In this document: positions 1 through 7,583 of the stretch, in pieces | How positions within the stretch are numbered: the stretch's first letter is position 1 | How the letters are laid out: each line of letters starts with the position of its first letter | NCBI GenBank assembly: GCA_030430535.1 | Contig: JAUIKY010000001.1 | Span: forward strand, 124,001-188,000 | Source of the DNA: Bacteroidia bacterium | GTDB taxonomy: Bacteria > Bacteroidota > Bacteroidia > Flavobacteriales > Flavobacteriaceae | Length of the DNA stretch: 64,000 nucleotides | Reading direction: 5' to 3' | Position numbers and translations under genes: made by a program | Notes under the pieces: model-generated | What the model was told of the DNA's origin: nothing | The model's input: only the letters and a program-made list of their open reading frames with translations | The model's database searches: none

Positions 1-1
1 G

Positions 2-1120
2 CCAACAGGAGGCGCGTGGTTATGCCAAGATTTATGGGAGCGTTATTTGTACACCGGAAATAAAGATTATTTAAAAGAGATATTTCCCATTTTAAAAGGT
101 GCGGCTGAGTTCTTTTTGGATTTTATGATTGAAGACCCCAATTCAGGGTATTTGGTGATTGTGCCTTCTAATTCTCCGGAGAATACCCATGCTGGCGAGG
201 ACGGAAAATCCACTATTGCAGCTGGAACCACTATGGACAATCAGTTGGTTTTTGATTTGTTTACGAATATTATGAAGGCCACTGAAATTCTGGATGAAGA
301 TAAAGATTTCACCAAAAAACTTCAGAATGCCTTAGATAATATGGCGCCTATGCAAATTGGTAAACACGGTCAGTTACAAGAGTGGCTCATCGATTGGGAC
401 GACCCCAAAGATAATCACCGCCACATTTCGCATTTGTACGGTTTGTTTCCGAGCAATCAAATCTCACCGTTTAAATCTCCAGAATTGTTTCAGGCAGCTA
501 AAACCTCTTTAATGTTTAGAGGTGACGAATCCACAGGCTGGTCTATGGGCTGGAAAGTAAATCTTTGGGCACGTTTATTGGATGGCGACCATGCCTACAA
601 ACTGCTTCAGGATCAGTTGCATTTGGTTACTGCTGACCAGCGAAAGGGTGGAGGTACCTATCCAAACATGCTCGATGCACACCAACCATTTCAAATTGAT
701 GGCAACTTTGGTTGCACGGCTGGCATCGCCGAAATGTTGATGCAAAGCCATGAAGATGCCATCCATTTATTGCCCGCTTTACCGAGCGTTTGGAGCGAGG
801 GCGAAATTACGGGCTTAAAAGCACGCGGTGGTTATGAGTTGGATTTATCATGGAAAAAGAATAAAGTTTCAGTGTTGAAAATCACCTCGAAATTTGACGG
901 TAATTGCCGTTTGCGTTCTGAAAATCCGTTGATATTTTCAAACGGAAAATCGTTGAAACGCGCCAAAGGAAAAAATCCGAATCCATTGTTTTTTGAAATT
1001 GAGGTAAAAAAGCCAATCGTTTCAGAACAAGCCGATATCGAAAAACTAAAATTACCGAAATACTATGAGTACGACGTGCCTATGAAGGCAGGTGAAACGT
1101 ACACATTTTACGGAAAATAA
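2..1120 (+). CDS. GH95 family alpha-L-fucosidase/alpha-L-galactosidase, C-terminal part (5' end outside window)
   Basis: The open frame runs in from the left edge: codons before the first in-window start read PTGGAWLCQDLWERY, a typical GH95 (alpha/alpha)6-barrel segment, so the gene is cut by the window and not truncated in the genome. Other GH95 hallmarks are HRHISHLYGLFPSNQI, DESTGWSMGWKVNLWARL and FQIDGNFGCTAGIAEML; the Asp of the QIDGNFG motif is the catalytic base known in the family. The end (RGGYELDLSWKKNKV, then a beta-rich tail) is the usual C-terminal domain. GH95 enzymes remove terminal alpha-L-fucose or alpha-L-galactose by inversion, normally outside the cytoplasm. A GH95 alpha-L-galactosidase acts on RG-II side chain A in Bacteroides thetaiotaomicron, which suits this pectin locus. 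Fucose versus galactose cannot be decided here. The next gene follows after 15 bases, so they are co-transcribed. Confidence 0.93.
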   Translation, partial: PTGGAWLCQDLWERYLYTGNKDYLKEIFPILKGAAEFFLDFMIEDPNSGYLVIVPSNSPENTHAGEDGKSTIAAGTTMDNQLVFDLFTNIMKATEILDEDKDFTKKLQNALDNMAPMQIGKHGQLQEWLIDWDDPKDNHRHISHLYGLFPSNQISPFKSPELFQAAKTSLMFRGDESTGWSMGWKVNLWARLLDGDHAYKLLQDQLHLVTADQRKGGGTYPNMLDAHQPFQIDGNFGCTAGIAEMLMQSHEDAIHLLPALPSVWSEGEITGLKARGGYELDLSWKKNKVSVLKITSKFDGNCRLRSENPLIFSNGKSLKRAKGKNPNPLFFEIEVKKPIVSEQADIEKLKLPKYYEYDVPMKAGETYTFYGK

Positions 1121-1135
1121 ATTTTTAAAAAAGCT

Positions 1136-2698
1136 ATGACGTTTAATTCTATTTATACCAAATTATCATTTTTAATTTTTACAATCGCTTTGGTGGGTTG
1201 TGGTTCAACTTCAACAAAAAATGACCACTCCGCACAAATTCTTAACGTTGAAGATTACAAGCATTACGTGGATTATTTCAACCGAATGGAAGACGAAAAC
1301 ATCGCTAAAGCCGTGCCAAATGATAGTGCTTGGAGTTGGATGAAGAAAAACATTCCGCTGTTTGAATGTCCACAGGATAATTTCGAGGAAATGTACTATT
1401 TCCGTTGGTGGAGTTTGCGTAAGCATATTACCGATACGCCGCAGGGTTACGCCATTACCGAGTTTTTGGTAGAGCGTTCGTATGCCGATAAATACAACCT
1501 GATTGCCTGTGCTTTGGGGCATCATATTTATGAATTCCGATGGGTGCACAATCCAGAATATATTGAGCAAAATGTGCACTTGTGGTATCGCGGAAACGAC
1601 GGTGGCCCCATGGAGCGTTTGCACAAATTCAGTAGCTGGACACCCGATGCCCTTTATAACCGGTATTTGGTAAATAAAGACGAAGATTATTTGCTGGATA
1701 TGTATCCCGATTTGGTTGAAGATTATGCTAAATGGGAAGAAGAACGCCAACGACCCGATGGATTGTTTTGGCAGCACGATGTTAAGGATGGGATGGAAGA
1801 ATCCTTAAGTGGTGGTCGTCACGTAAAAAATGCACGACCCACCATTAACAGTTATATGTTCGCCAATGCCGAAGCTTTATCAACAATGGCTGAAATGAAA
1901 GGTGATGCCGATAAAGCAGCCTATTTTGATGCCAAAGCCGATACGCTTAAAACCTTAGTAGAAACGAAATTATGGAATAAAGGTGATGCTTTTTTCGAAA
2001 CACTCACCGAAAAGGATACCTCGGCCAATGTACGTGAAGCGATTGGCTTTATTCCTTGGTATTTTAATTTGCCCTCTGAAGATAAAGGTTTTGAAAAAGC
2101 TTGGGAGCAGTACAAAGACGAAGAGGGTTTTGCAGCACCTTTTGGTCTAACTACAGCTGAAAGGAGAAGTCCAAGATTTAGAAGTCACGGTACCGGAACC
2201 TGCGAGTGGGATGGTGCGGTTTGGCCTTTTGCCTCCTCACAAACCTTAACCGCTTTGGCCAATCTTATAAATAATTACGACCAAGATATTGTTGGAAAAG
2301 ACGATTATTTCAAACAAATGAATCTGTACGTGGAGTCGCAATATTACCGTGGTCGTCCATATATCGGTGAGTATTTGGATGAAACCACAGGATACTGGCT
2401 TATGGGCGACAGGGAGCGCAGCCGATACTATAACCACTCAACGTTCAACGATTTAATAATTACAGGTCTGGTTGGTTTACGTCCGCGTGCCGATGAAAAA
2501 ATAGAAGTAAACCCGCTTATTCCAGAAGATAAATGGGATTGGTTCTGTTTGGATAACGTACTCTATCACGGCGACATTATTACCATTTTATGGGACAAAA
2601 CAGGTAAAAAATACAATCGCGGACAAGGTTTGCGCGTGTTTAGAAATGGAGAGGAAATCGCGTCTTCTTCAAAATTAGAAAAGTTAATTTCAGAATAG
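1136..2698 (+). CDS. Lipoprotein alpha/alpha-barrel glycosidase (MGH1/GH63-like)
   Basis: 520 residues with a lipoprotein signal peptide (hydrophobic stretch, then LVGC at about residue 22), so it is probably anchored in the outer or inner membrane. The body reads like the (alpha/alpha)6 toroid of the MGH1-like/GH63-type clan: YYFRWWSLRKH near the start, a long helical middle (WSSW-type SSWTPDALYNRY, DGLFWQHDVKDGMEESLSGGR), then GTCEWDGAVWPFASSQTL and a short C-terminal beta part (PLIPEDKWDWFCLDNVLYHG). The substrate is not predictable. Its place between GH95 and GH78, with only one base to the next gene, argues for removal of a side-chain sugar from the same glycan. The fold-level call is fairly safe; the exact family is tentative. 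Confidence 0.8.
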   Translation: MTFNSIYTKLSFLIFTIALVGCGSTSTKNDHSAQILNVEDYKHYVDYFNRMEDENIAKAVPNDSAWSWMKKNIPLFECPQDNFEEMYYFRWWSLRKHITDTPQGYAITEFLVERSYADKYNLIACALGHHIYEFRWVHNPEYIEQNVHLWYRGNDGGPMERLHKFSSWTPDALYNRYLVNKDEDYLLDMYPDLVEDYAKWEEERQRPDGLFWQHDVKDGMEESLSGGRHVKNARPTINSYMFANAEALSTMAEMKGDADKAAYFDAKADTLKTLVETKLWNKGDAFFETLTEKDTSANVREAIGFIPWYFNLPSEDKGFEKAWEQYKDEEGFAAPFGLTTAERRSPRFRSHGTGTCEWDGAVWPFASSQTLTALANLINNYDQDIVGKDDYFKQMNLYVESQYYRGRPYIGEYLDETTGYWLMGDRERSRYYNHSTFNDLIITGLVGLRPRADEKIEVNPLIPEDKWDWFCLDNVLYHGDIITILWDKTGKKYNRGQGLRVFRNGEEIASSSKLEKLISE

Positions 2699-2699
2699 T

Positions 2700-5447
2700 A
2701 TGCAAAAGATCATTTCAATAGCATTTACATTTTTAATCTCACTTTCGGCTTTGGCCCAAAATGACATTAAGTTGAACGACCTTCAATGCGAAATGTTGAC
2801 CAATCCCTTGGGAATCGATGTGTTAAACCCAAGATTAAGTTGGCAATTTGACACCAACCAATCTGAAGTGGAACAAACCGCTTACCATATTTTGGTGGCG
2901 TCTTCCGCAGAAAATTTAAAAAAGAATAAAGCTGATTTATGGGATTCGGGCAAAGTAGAAAGTAATGCTTCCATCAACGTAGTTTACAACGGAAAAAAAT
3001 TAGACAGCCGGGATGAAGCCTATTGGAAAGTAAAAGTTTGGACGAACAAAGGTGAAACCCATTGGAGCGAAACAGCATTTTGGACGATGGGTATTTTAAG
3101 CTATGCGGAATGGAAATCCACCCGATGGATTGGTAATAATCACTTATTTGAAGGCGATAGCATCGGTCAGTTTGCGCGACTTTCGGCGCGTTATGTTCGT
3201 AAGCAAATCAGTTTGGAAAAAAGGGTAAAGGAAGCTAAAGTCTATTTGATGGGCATGGGGCTTTACGAACTCTACATTAACGGCGAAAAAATAGGAGACC
3301 AAGTATTGGCGCCTGTGCCTACCGATTATACCAAAAACGTTAAGTACAATGTTTTTGATGTAACGTCGCAACTTCAAAAAGGAGAAAACGTCATCGGTAC
3401 TATTTTGGGCAACGGGCGTTATTTCGCCATGCGACAAGAGTACAAACCTTATAAAATTAAGACCTTCGGTTTTCCAAAAATGGCCATGCAGTTGTTTGTG
3501 GAATATGAAGACGGTTCGAAAGAGCGCATAAAAACCGATGAGAGTTGGAAGTTTACGCCTTACGGTCCCATTCGTGCCAATAACGAATATGATGGTGAGG
3601 TTTACGATGCCCGCATGGAAATGCCTAACTGGAACAAAGTGGGCTTTGACGATAGCGATTGGATGAATATGATGTGGGTGCAAGAACCCGGCGGTTTTCA
3701 AGAAGCCCAGATGACGCCCAATATGAAGGTAATGGATACGGTAATGCCCATTTCAATTACCAAAACACCAAAGGGCACTTATATTTTGGATATGGGGCAA
3801 AACATGGTGGGGTGGCTGCAAATAAAAGTGAAAGGCAACCGTGGCGATAAAATTACGATGAAATTTGCCGAATCATTAAAGGAAGATGGAACGCTTTACA
3901 CAGCCAATTTACGTGATGCCCGTGTTACCGATGAGTATATTTTAAATGGGGAAGGCGAAGAAGTTTGGGAACCCAAATTTGTATATCACGGTTTTCGTTT
4001 TGTGGAAATTTTTGGGTATGACTATAAACCCAGTTTAGGCGATTTCAAAGGAAAAGTGGTTTACGATAATTTAAAAACTACCGGTTCATTTGAATGCTCC
4101 AACGAAACGATGAACCAAATTTTTAAAAATGCGTTTTGGGGCATCAACGGAAATTACAAAGGCATGCCCATTGATTGTCCGCAGCGTAACGAGCGTCAGC
4201 CTTGGTTGGGCGACCGTACTACTGGTGCGTATGGAGAAAGTTTCCTTTTCGATAACCAAACGCTTTACGCCAAATGGCTGGACGATATTAAATTTTCGCA
4301 GACCCTAGACGGCGGAATTCCCGATGTAGCACCGGCATTTTGGCGCTATTACGGCGATGGCGTAACCTGGCAAGGGGCGTACATTAAAGTAGCCGATATG
4401 TTGCACCAGCAATATGGCGATAAAAGAGGTATTATCCACCATTATCCGTTTATGAAAAAATGGGTGCTGTATATGGAACGCCAATACCTAAAAAATGATT
4501 TAATGACTAAGGATAAATATGGCGATTGGTGCGTGCCGCCCGAATCATTGGAAATTATCCGTTCCAAAGACCCATCGAGATTGACCGATGGTGAGGTGTT
4601 GTCCAGTGCATTTTATTACCATTTGCTTCAATTGATGAAGAAATTTGCTGAAATCGCTGATGCCAGTCCAAAGGACATCATCTATTACAACGATTTGGCC
4701 GAACGCGTAAAAGCAGCATTCAACAATAAATATTTAAACAAGGAAACTTTTAGTTATGCGAACAACACGGTAACGGCCAACGTGTTGCCTTTGGCCTTTG
4801 GCATGGTGCCAAAAGAGTTGGAGCAAAAAGTTTTTGAAAATATGGCGTACCAAGTGGAAGTGGTTAAAAATGGCCATGTCAGTACGGGCGTTGTAGGCAT
4901 TCAGTTTTTAATGCGCACCTTAACCGAGTTTGGTCGTGGCGATCTGGCTTTCAAATTGGCATCAAACAAAACCTACCCCAGTTGGGGCTATATGGTTGAA
5001 AACGGTGCCACCACCATTTGGGAATTGTGGAACGGCAACACGGCCAACCCCGAAATGAACTCGCAAAACCATGTGATGCTTTTGGGCGATTTAATGATTT
5101 GGTATTACGAAAATATGGCTGGGATTAAAAGCAATTCGGACCATCCAGGTTTTAAGGAAATTATTATGAAGCCAGATTTTGATGCAGGGCTTTCTTTTGT
5201 AAACGCATCCTACGAATCGAGTCACGGCACCATAAAGAGCCATTGGAAAAAGAAGAGAAACAAATTGGATTGGGATGTTACCATTCCGCCAAATACAACC
5301 GCTAAAGTGTATTTACCAACTGGTTCAGCTTCAAAAGTTAAAGTGAATAAATCGAAATTGGAAAAAACTGGATTTAATTTCGAAATTGAAACGGGAAATG
5401 TGGTTTTGGAATTGAAATCTGGGAACTATTCAATTGATGTGAATTAA
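2700..5447 (+). CDS. GH78 alpha-L-rhamnosidase
   Basis: 915 residues with a cleavable signal peptide (LISLSALAQ), so periplasmic or surface. Domain order is typical of GH78: an N-terminal fibronectin-like part (ECEMLTNPLG-type start, LNPRLSWQF), the beta-sandwich rhamnosidase N domain (about 150-330), the concanavalin-like domain with LDMGQNMVGW (about 340-460), the (alpha/alpha)6 catalytic barrel (about 465-820) and a C-terminal beta domain. The catalytic signature DCPQRNERQPWLGD supplies D492, E498 (general acid) and D505, and ATTIWELWNG supplies the candidate base E775. The enzyme hydrolyses terminal alpha-L-rhamnose. Rhamnose occurs in RG-I, RG-II and ulvan; the nearby PL1 and GH105 genes favour pectin. 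About 200 bases of repeat-like spacer follow. Confidence 0.95.
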   Translation: MQKIISIAFTFLISLSALAQNDIKLNDLQCEMLTNPLGIDVLNPRLSWQFDTNQSEVEQTAYHILVASSAENLKKNKADLWDSGKVESNASINVVYNGKKLDSRDEAYWKVKVWTNKGETHWSETAFWTMGILSYAEWKSTRWIGNNHLFEGDSIGQFARLSARYVRKQISLEKRVKEAKVYLMGMGLYELYINGEKIGDQVLAPVPTDYTKNVKYNVFDVTSQLQKGENVIGTILGNGRYFAMRQEYKPYKIKTFGFPKMAMQLFVEYEDGSKERIKTDESWKFTPYGPIRANNEYDGEVYDARMEMPNWNKVGFDDSDWMNMMWVQEPGGFQEAQMTPNMKVMDTVMPISITKTPKGTYILDMGQNMVGWLQIKVKGNRGDKITMKFAESLKEDGTLYTANLRDARVTDEYILNGEGEEVWEPKFVYHGFRFVEIFGYDYKPSLGDFKGKVVYDNLKTTGSFECSNETMNQIFKNAFWGINGNYKGMPIDCPQRNERQPWLGDRTTGAYGESFLFDNQTLYAKWLDDIKFSQTLDGGIPDVAPAFWRYYGDGVTWQGAYIKVADMLHQQYGDKRGIIHHYPFMKKWVLYMERQYLKNDLMTKDKYGDWCVPPESLEIIRSKDPSRLTDGEVLSSAFYYHLLQLMKKFAEIADASPKDIIYYNDLAERVKAAFNNKYLNKETFSYANNTVTANVLPLAFGMVPKELEQKVFENMAYQVEVVKNGHVSTGVVGIQFLMRTLTEFGRGDLAFKLASNKTYPSWGYMVENGATTIWELWNGNTANPEMNSQNHVMLLGDLMIWYYENMAGIKSNSDHPGFKEIIMKPDFDAGLSFVNASYESSHGTIKSHWKKKRNKLDWDVTIPPNTTAKVYLPTGSASKVKVNKSKLEKTGFNFEIETGNVVLELKSGNYSIDVN

Positions 5448-5480
5448 ACAATGAATAAGCAAAGCTGCTTATAGTATTGT

Positions 5481-5580
5481 TCGTCACCCTGAACTTGTTT
5501 CAGGGTCACATTATTAAATATTGATTTATAAAATAGGAGATGCTGAAACAATCCCGATAGCTATCGGGACAGCATGACAA
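5481..5580. repeat. REP-like intergenic element with two palindromes
   Basis: The gap between the GH78 gene and the next lipoprotein gene contains two short inverted repeats. ACCCTGAA at 5486-5493 pairs with TTCAGGGT at 5499-5506, and TCCCGATAGCTATCGGGA at 5552-5569 is a perfect 18-base palindrome. Sequences of the type GTCA-CCTGAA-n-TTCAGG and CCCGATAGCTATCGGG recur between genes in many Flavobacteriia genomes and do not code. They could form hairpins in the operon mRNA; no T-run follows, so this is not a standard terminator. Confidence 0.7.
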
Positions 5581-5648
5581 AATGAGGTTGTTTCCGAAGG
5601 CGGAAAATTGAGATTAAAAATTAGAATCAAACTAACAAATCATATAAC

Positions 5649-7583
5649 ATGAAATTATTTCGAACAACTTTAATATTTTTTAGCGTTGTTTTTTTGGCAA
5701 GCTGCAAACAAGAAGCTAAACAAGAAACAGCACAAATCGCTTTAGAAGATAAAACTTGGCGCGAGGGCATTGTAGTGGATGAGTTTATTTACGACAAAGC
5801 GCCTTATCCATCGTGCCACGCAGCAACTATTGCCGAAACCACATCAGGAGATTTAATTGCCTCGTGGTTTGGTGGCACGCACGAACGTAATCCCGATGTT
5901 TGCATTTATGTAAGTAAGCGCAAAAACGGGGAATGGACCGAGCCCGTTGAAGTGGCCAATGGGGTTCAAAACGATACTTTGCGTTACCCCACTTGGAACC
6001 CCGTTTTATATCAAGTTCCTGATGGAGATTTGTTGTTGTATTATAAAGTTGGGCCACATCCTTCAACCTGGTGGGGTATGTTAAAACGTTCTTCCGATGG
6101 CGGGGAAACGTGGTCGGAAGCCGAAAAATTACCTGACGGATTTTTGGGCCCTATAAAAAATAAACCTGAATTATTGGATGACGGTACTTTGCTGTTACCA
6201 TCGAGTGTTGAGGAAAACGGTTGGAATCTTCGTATGGAATCCACTTCCGATTTTGGAAAAACACACTATATGCAGGACACTTTGCCGAAAGGCGAAAACG
6301 AAATTCATGCCATTCAGCCGAGTATTTTATTCCATGGTAATGGAAAATTACAACAAATCGGCAGAACCAGAAACCGCCATTTATTCACCACTTGGTCTGA
6401 AGATAACGGAAAAACATGGTCGCCTTTAGAGTTGCTGAATATGCCCAACAACAGTTCGGGTACCGATGCCGTTACCATGGAAAATGGTAAACACGTATTG
6501 ATTTACAATCACGTTTGGCCCAATGAAGATATGAACAAAAGTTATCGTAGCCCTTTAAATATTGCTGTTTCAGACGATGGTATCAACTGGAATGCGGCTT
6601 TGGTGTTGGAAGATTCTCGAATCAGTCAGTATTCATATCCATCAATCATTCAAGGCTCCGATGGGATGCTGCACTGTGTTTACACGTGGAGACGCCAAAA
6701 AATTAAATACGTAAAAATAGACCCTTCAAAATTAGTGACTTTCCCTATTAAAGATGGCGTTTGGCCGGGACCACAAAAGGAGCGCTACAAAGTGGCGGTT
6801 TGCGATTGGATGATATTAAAACGTCAAAAATTAGGGGCTTTTGAACGTGCCAAGGAAATCGGTGCCGATGGTATTGAAATGGATATGGGAGGATTGGGCG
6901 ACCGTGAAACTTTCGATAGTAAGTTCGTCAATGGCGATACGGCTAGTATCCGTGTGTTTAAACAAAAGATGGACGAAACTGGAGTAGGAATCAGTTCTAT
7001 TGCCATGTCTGGTTTTTACGCCCAATCGTTTGCCAAACGAGAAACTGTAAAGCAAATGGTTAACGATTGCATTGAAGTGATGAAGATTTTTGATGTTGAA
7101 GTGGCCTATTTACCTTTGGGCACTCAAGGCGATTTGGTGAAAAATCCAGAGTTGCGCCCGGCCATTGTAGAGCGTTTACGTTGGGCAGGCGAGCAGGTGG
7201 ATAAAATCAACGGCATTATTGCGGTGGAGACCTCGCTTTCAGCTGCTGAAGAGAAAAAATTATTGGAAGAAGTTGGCAACCGAAACATCAAAATAGCATT
7301 CAACTTTGCCAATGCCATTAAAAACGGACGAGACATTTCAAAAGAATTGAAAACTTTAGGTCGTGATAACATTGGAGAAATCCATGCGTCGAATACCGAT
7401 GGTCATTGGATTGAAAACGACCCCGCCATCGATTTGCCAAAAATCAAGAAAACCTTAGACAATATGCACTGGAAAGGCTGGTTGATTGTAGAGCGTTCGC
7501 GCGATACCACCGATGTGCATAACGTCGTGAAAAATTATGGGGCTAATGTAAAATATTTAAAACAAGTTTTTAAAGGCGAGTAA
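5649..7583 (+). CDS. Lipoprotein fusion: BNR/Asp-box beta-propeller plus xylose-isomerase-like TIM barrel
   Basis: 644 residues. A lipoprotein signal (VFLASC, Cys 19) is followed by a sialidase-type propeller of the BNR_2 kind (about 40-375), with ASWFGGTHERNPDV and Asp-box repeats SSDGGETWSE and SEDNGKTWSP. At about residue 378 the protein passes without a break into a COG1082-type sugar isomerase/epimerase TIM barrel (ERYKVAVCDWMILKR to the end). Barrel metal-ligand candidates include IAVETSL, EIHASNTDGHWI and LIVERS. The position where such proteins usually carry an Asp reads AFNFANAIKNG, so a ligand may be changed. The propeller is paralogous to the C-terminal half of the PL1 fusion at 26709-29267. 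Such propellers include hydrolases and lyases of terminal acidic sugars, but the substrate here is unknown. The stop overlaps the next start (TAATG). Confidence 0.85.
   Translation: MKLFRTTLIFFSVVFLASCKQEAKQETAQIALEDKTWREGIVVDEFIYDKAPYPSCHAATIAETTSGDLIASWFGGTHERNPDVCIYVSKRKNGEWTEPVEVANGVQNDTLRYPTWNPVLYQVPDGDLLLYYKVGPHPSTWWGMLKRSSDGGETWSEAEKLPDGFLGPIKNKPELLDDGTLLLPSSVEENGWNLRMESTSDFGKTHYMQDTLPKGENEIHAIQPSILFHGNGKLQQIGRTRNRHLFTTWSEDNGKTWSPLELLNMPNNSSGTDAVTMENGKHVLIYNHVWPNEDMNKSYRSPLNIAVSDDGINWNAALVLEDSRISQYSYPSIIQGSDGMLHCVYTWRRQKIKYVKIDPSKLVTFPIKDGVWPGPQKERYKVAVCDWMILKRQKLGAFERAKEIGADGIEMDMGGLGDRETFDSKFVNGDTASIRVFKQKMDETGVGISSIAMSGFYAQSFAKRETVKQMVNDCIEVMKIFDVEVAYLPLGTQGDLVKNPELRPAIVERLRWAGEQVDKINGIIAVETSLSAAEEKKLLEEVGNRNIKIAFNFANAIKNGRDISKELKTLGRDNIGEIHASNTDGHWIENDPAIDLPKIKKTLDNMHWKGWLIVERSRDTTDVHNVVKNYGANVKYLKQVFKGE

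Noticed and set aside
1211-1777. 188-codon minus-strand frame inside the alpha/alpha-barrel glycosidase gene
   Set aside because: It is a shadow of a well-supported gene on the plus strand, with no family signature.
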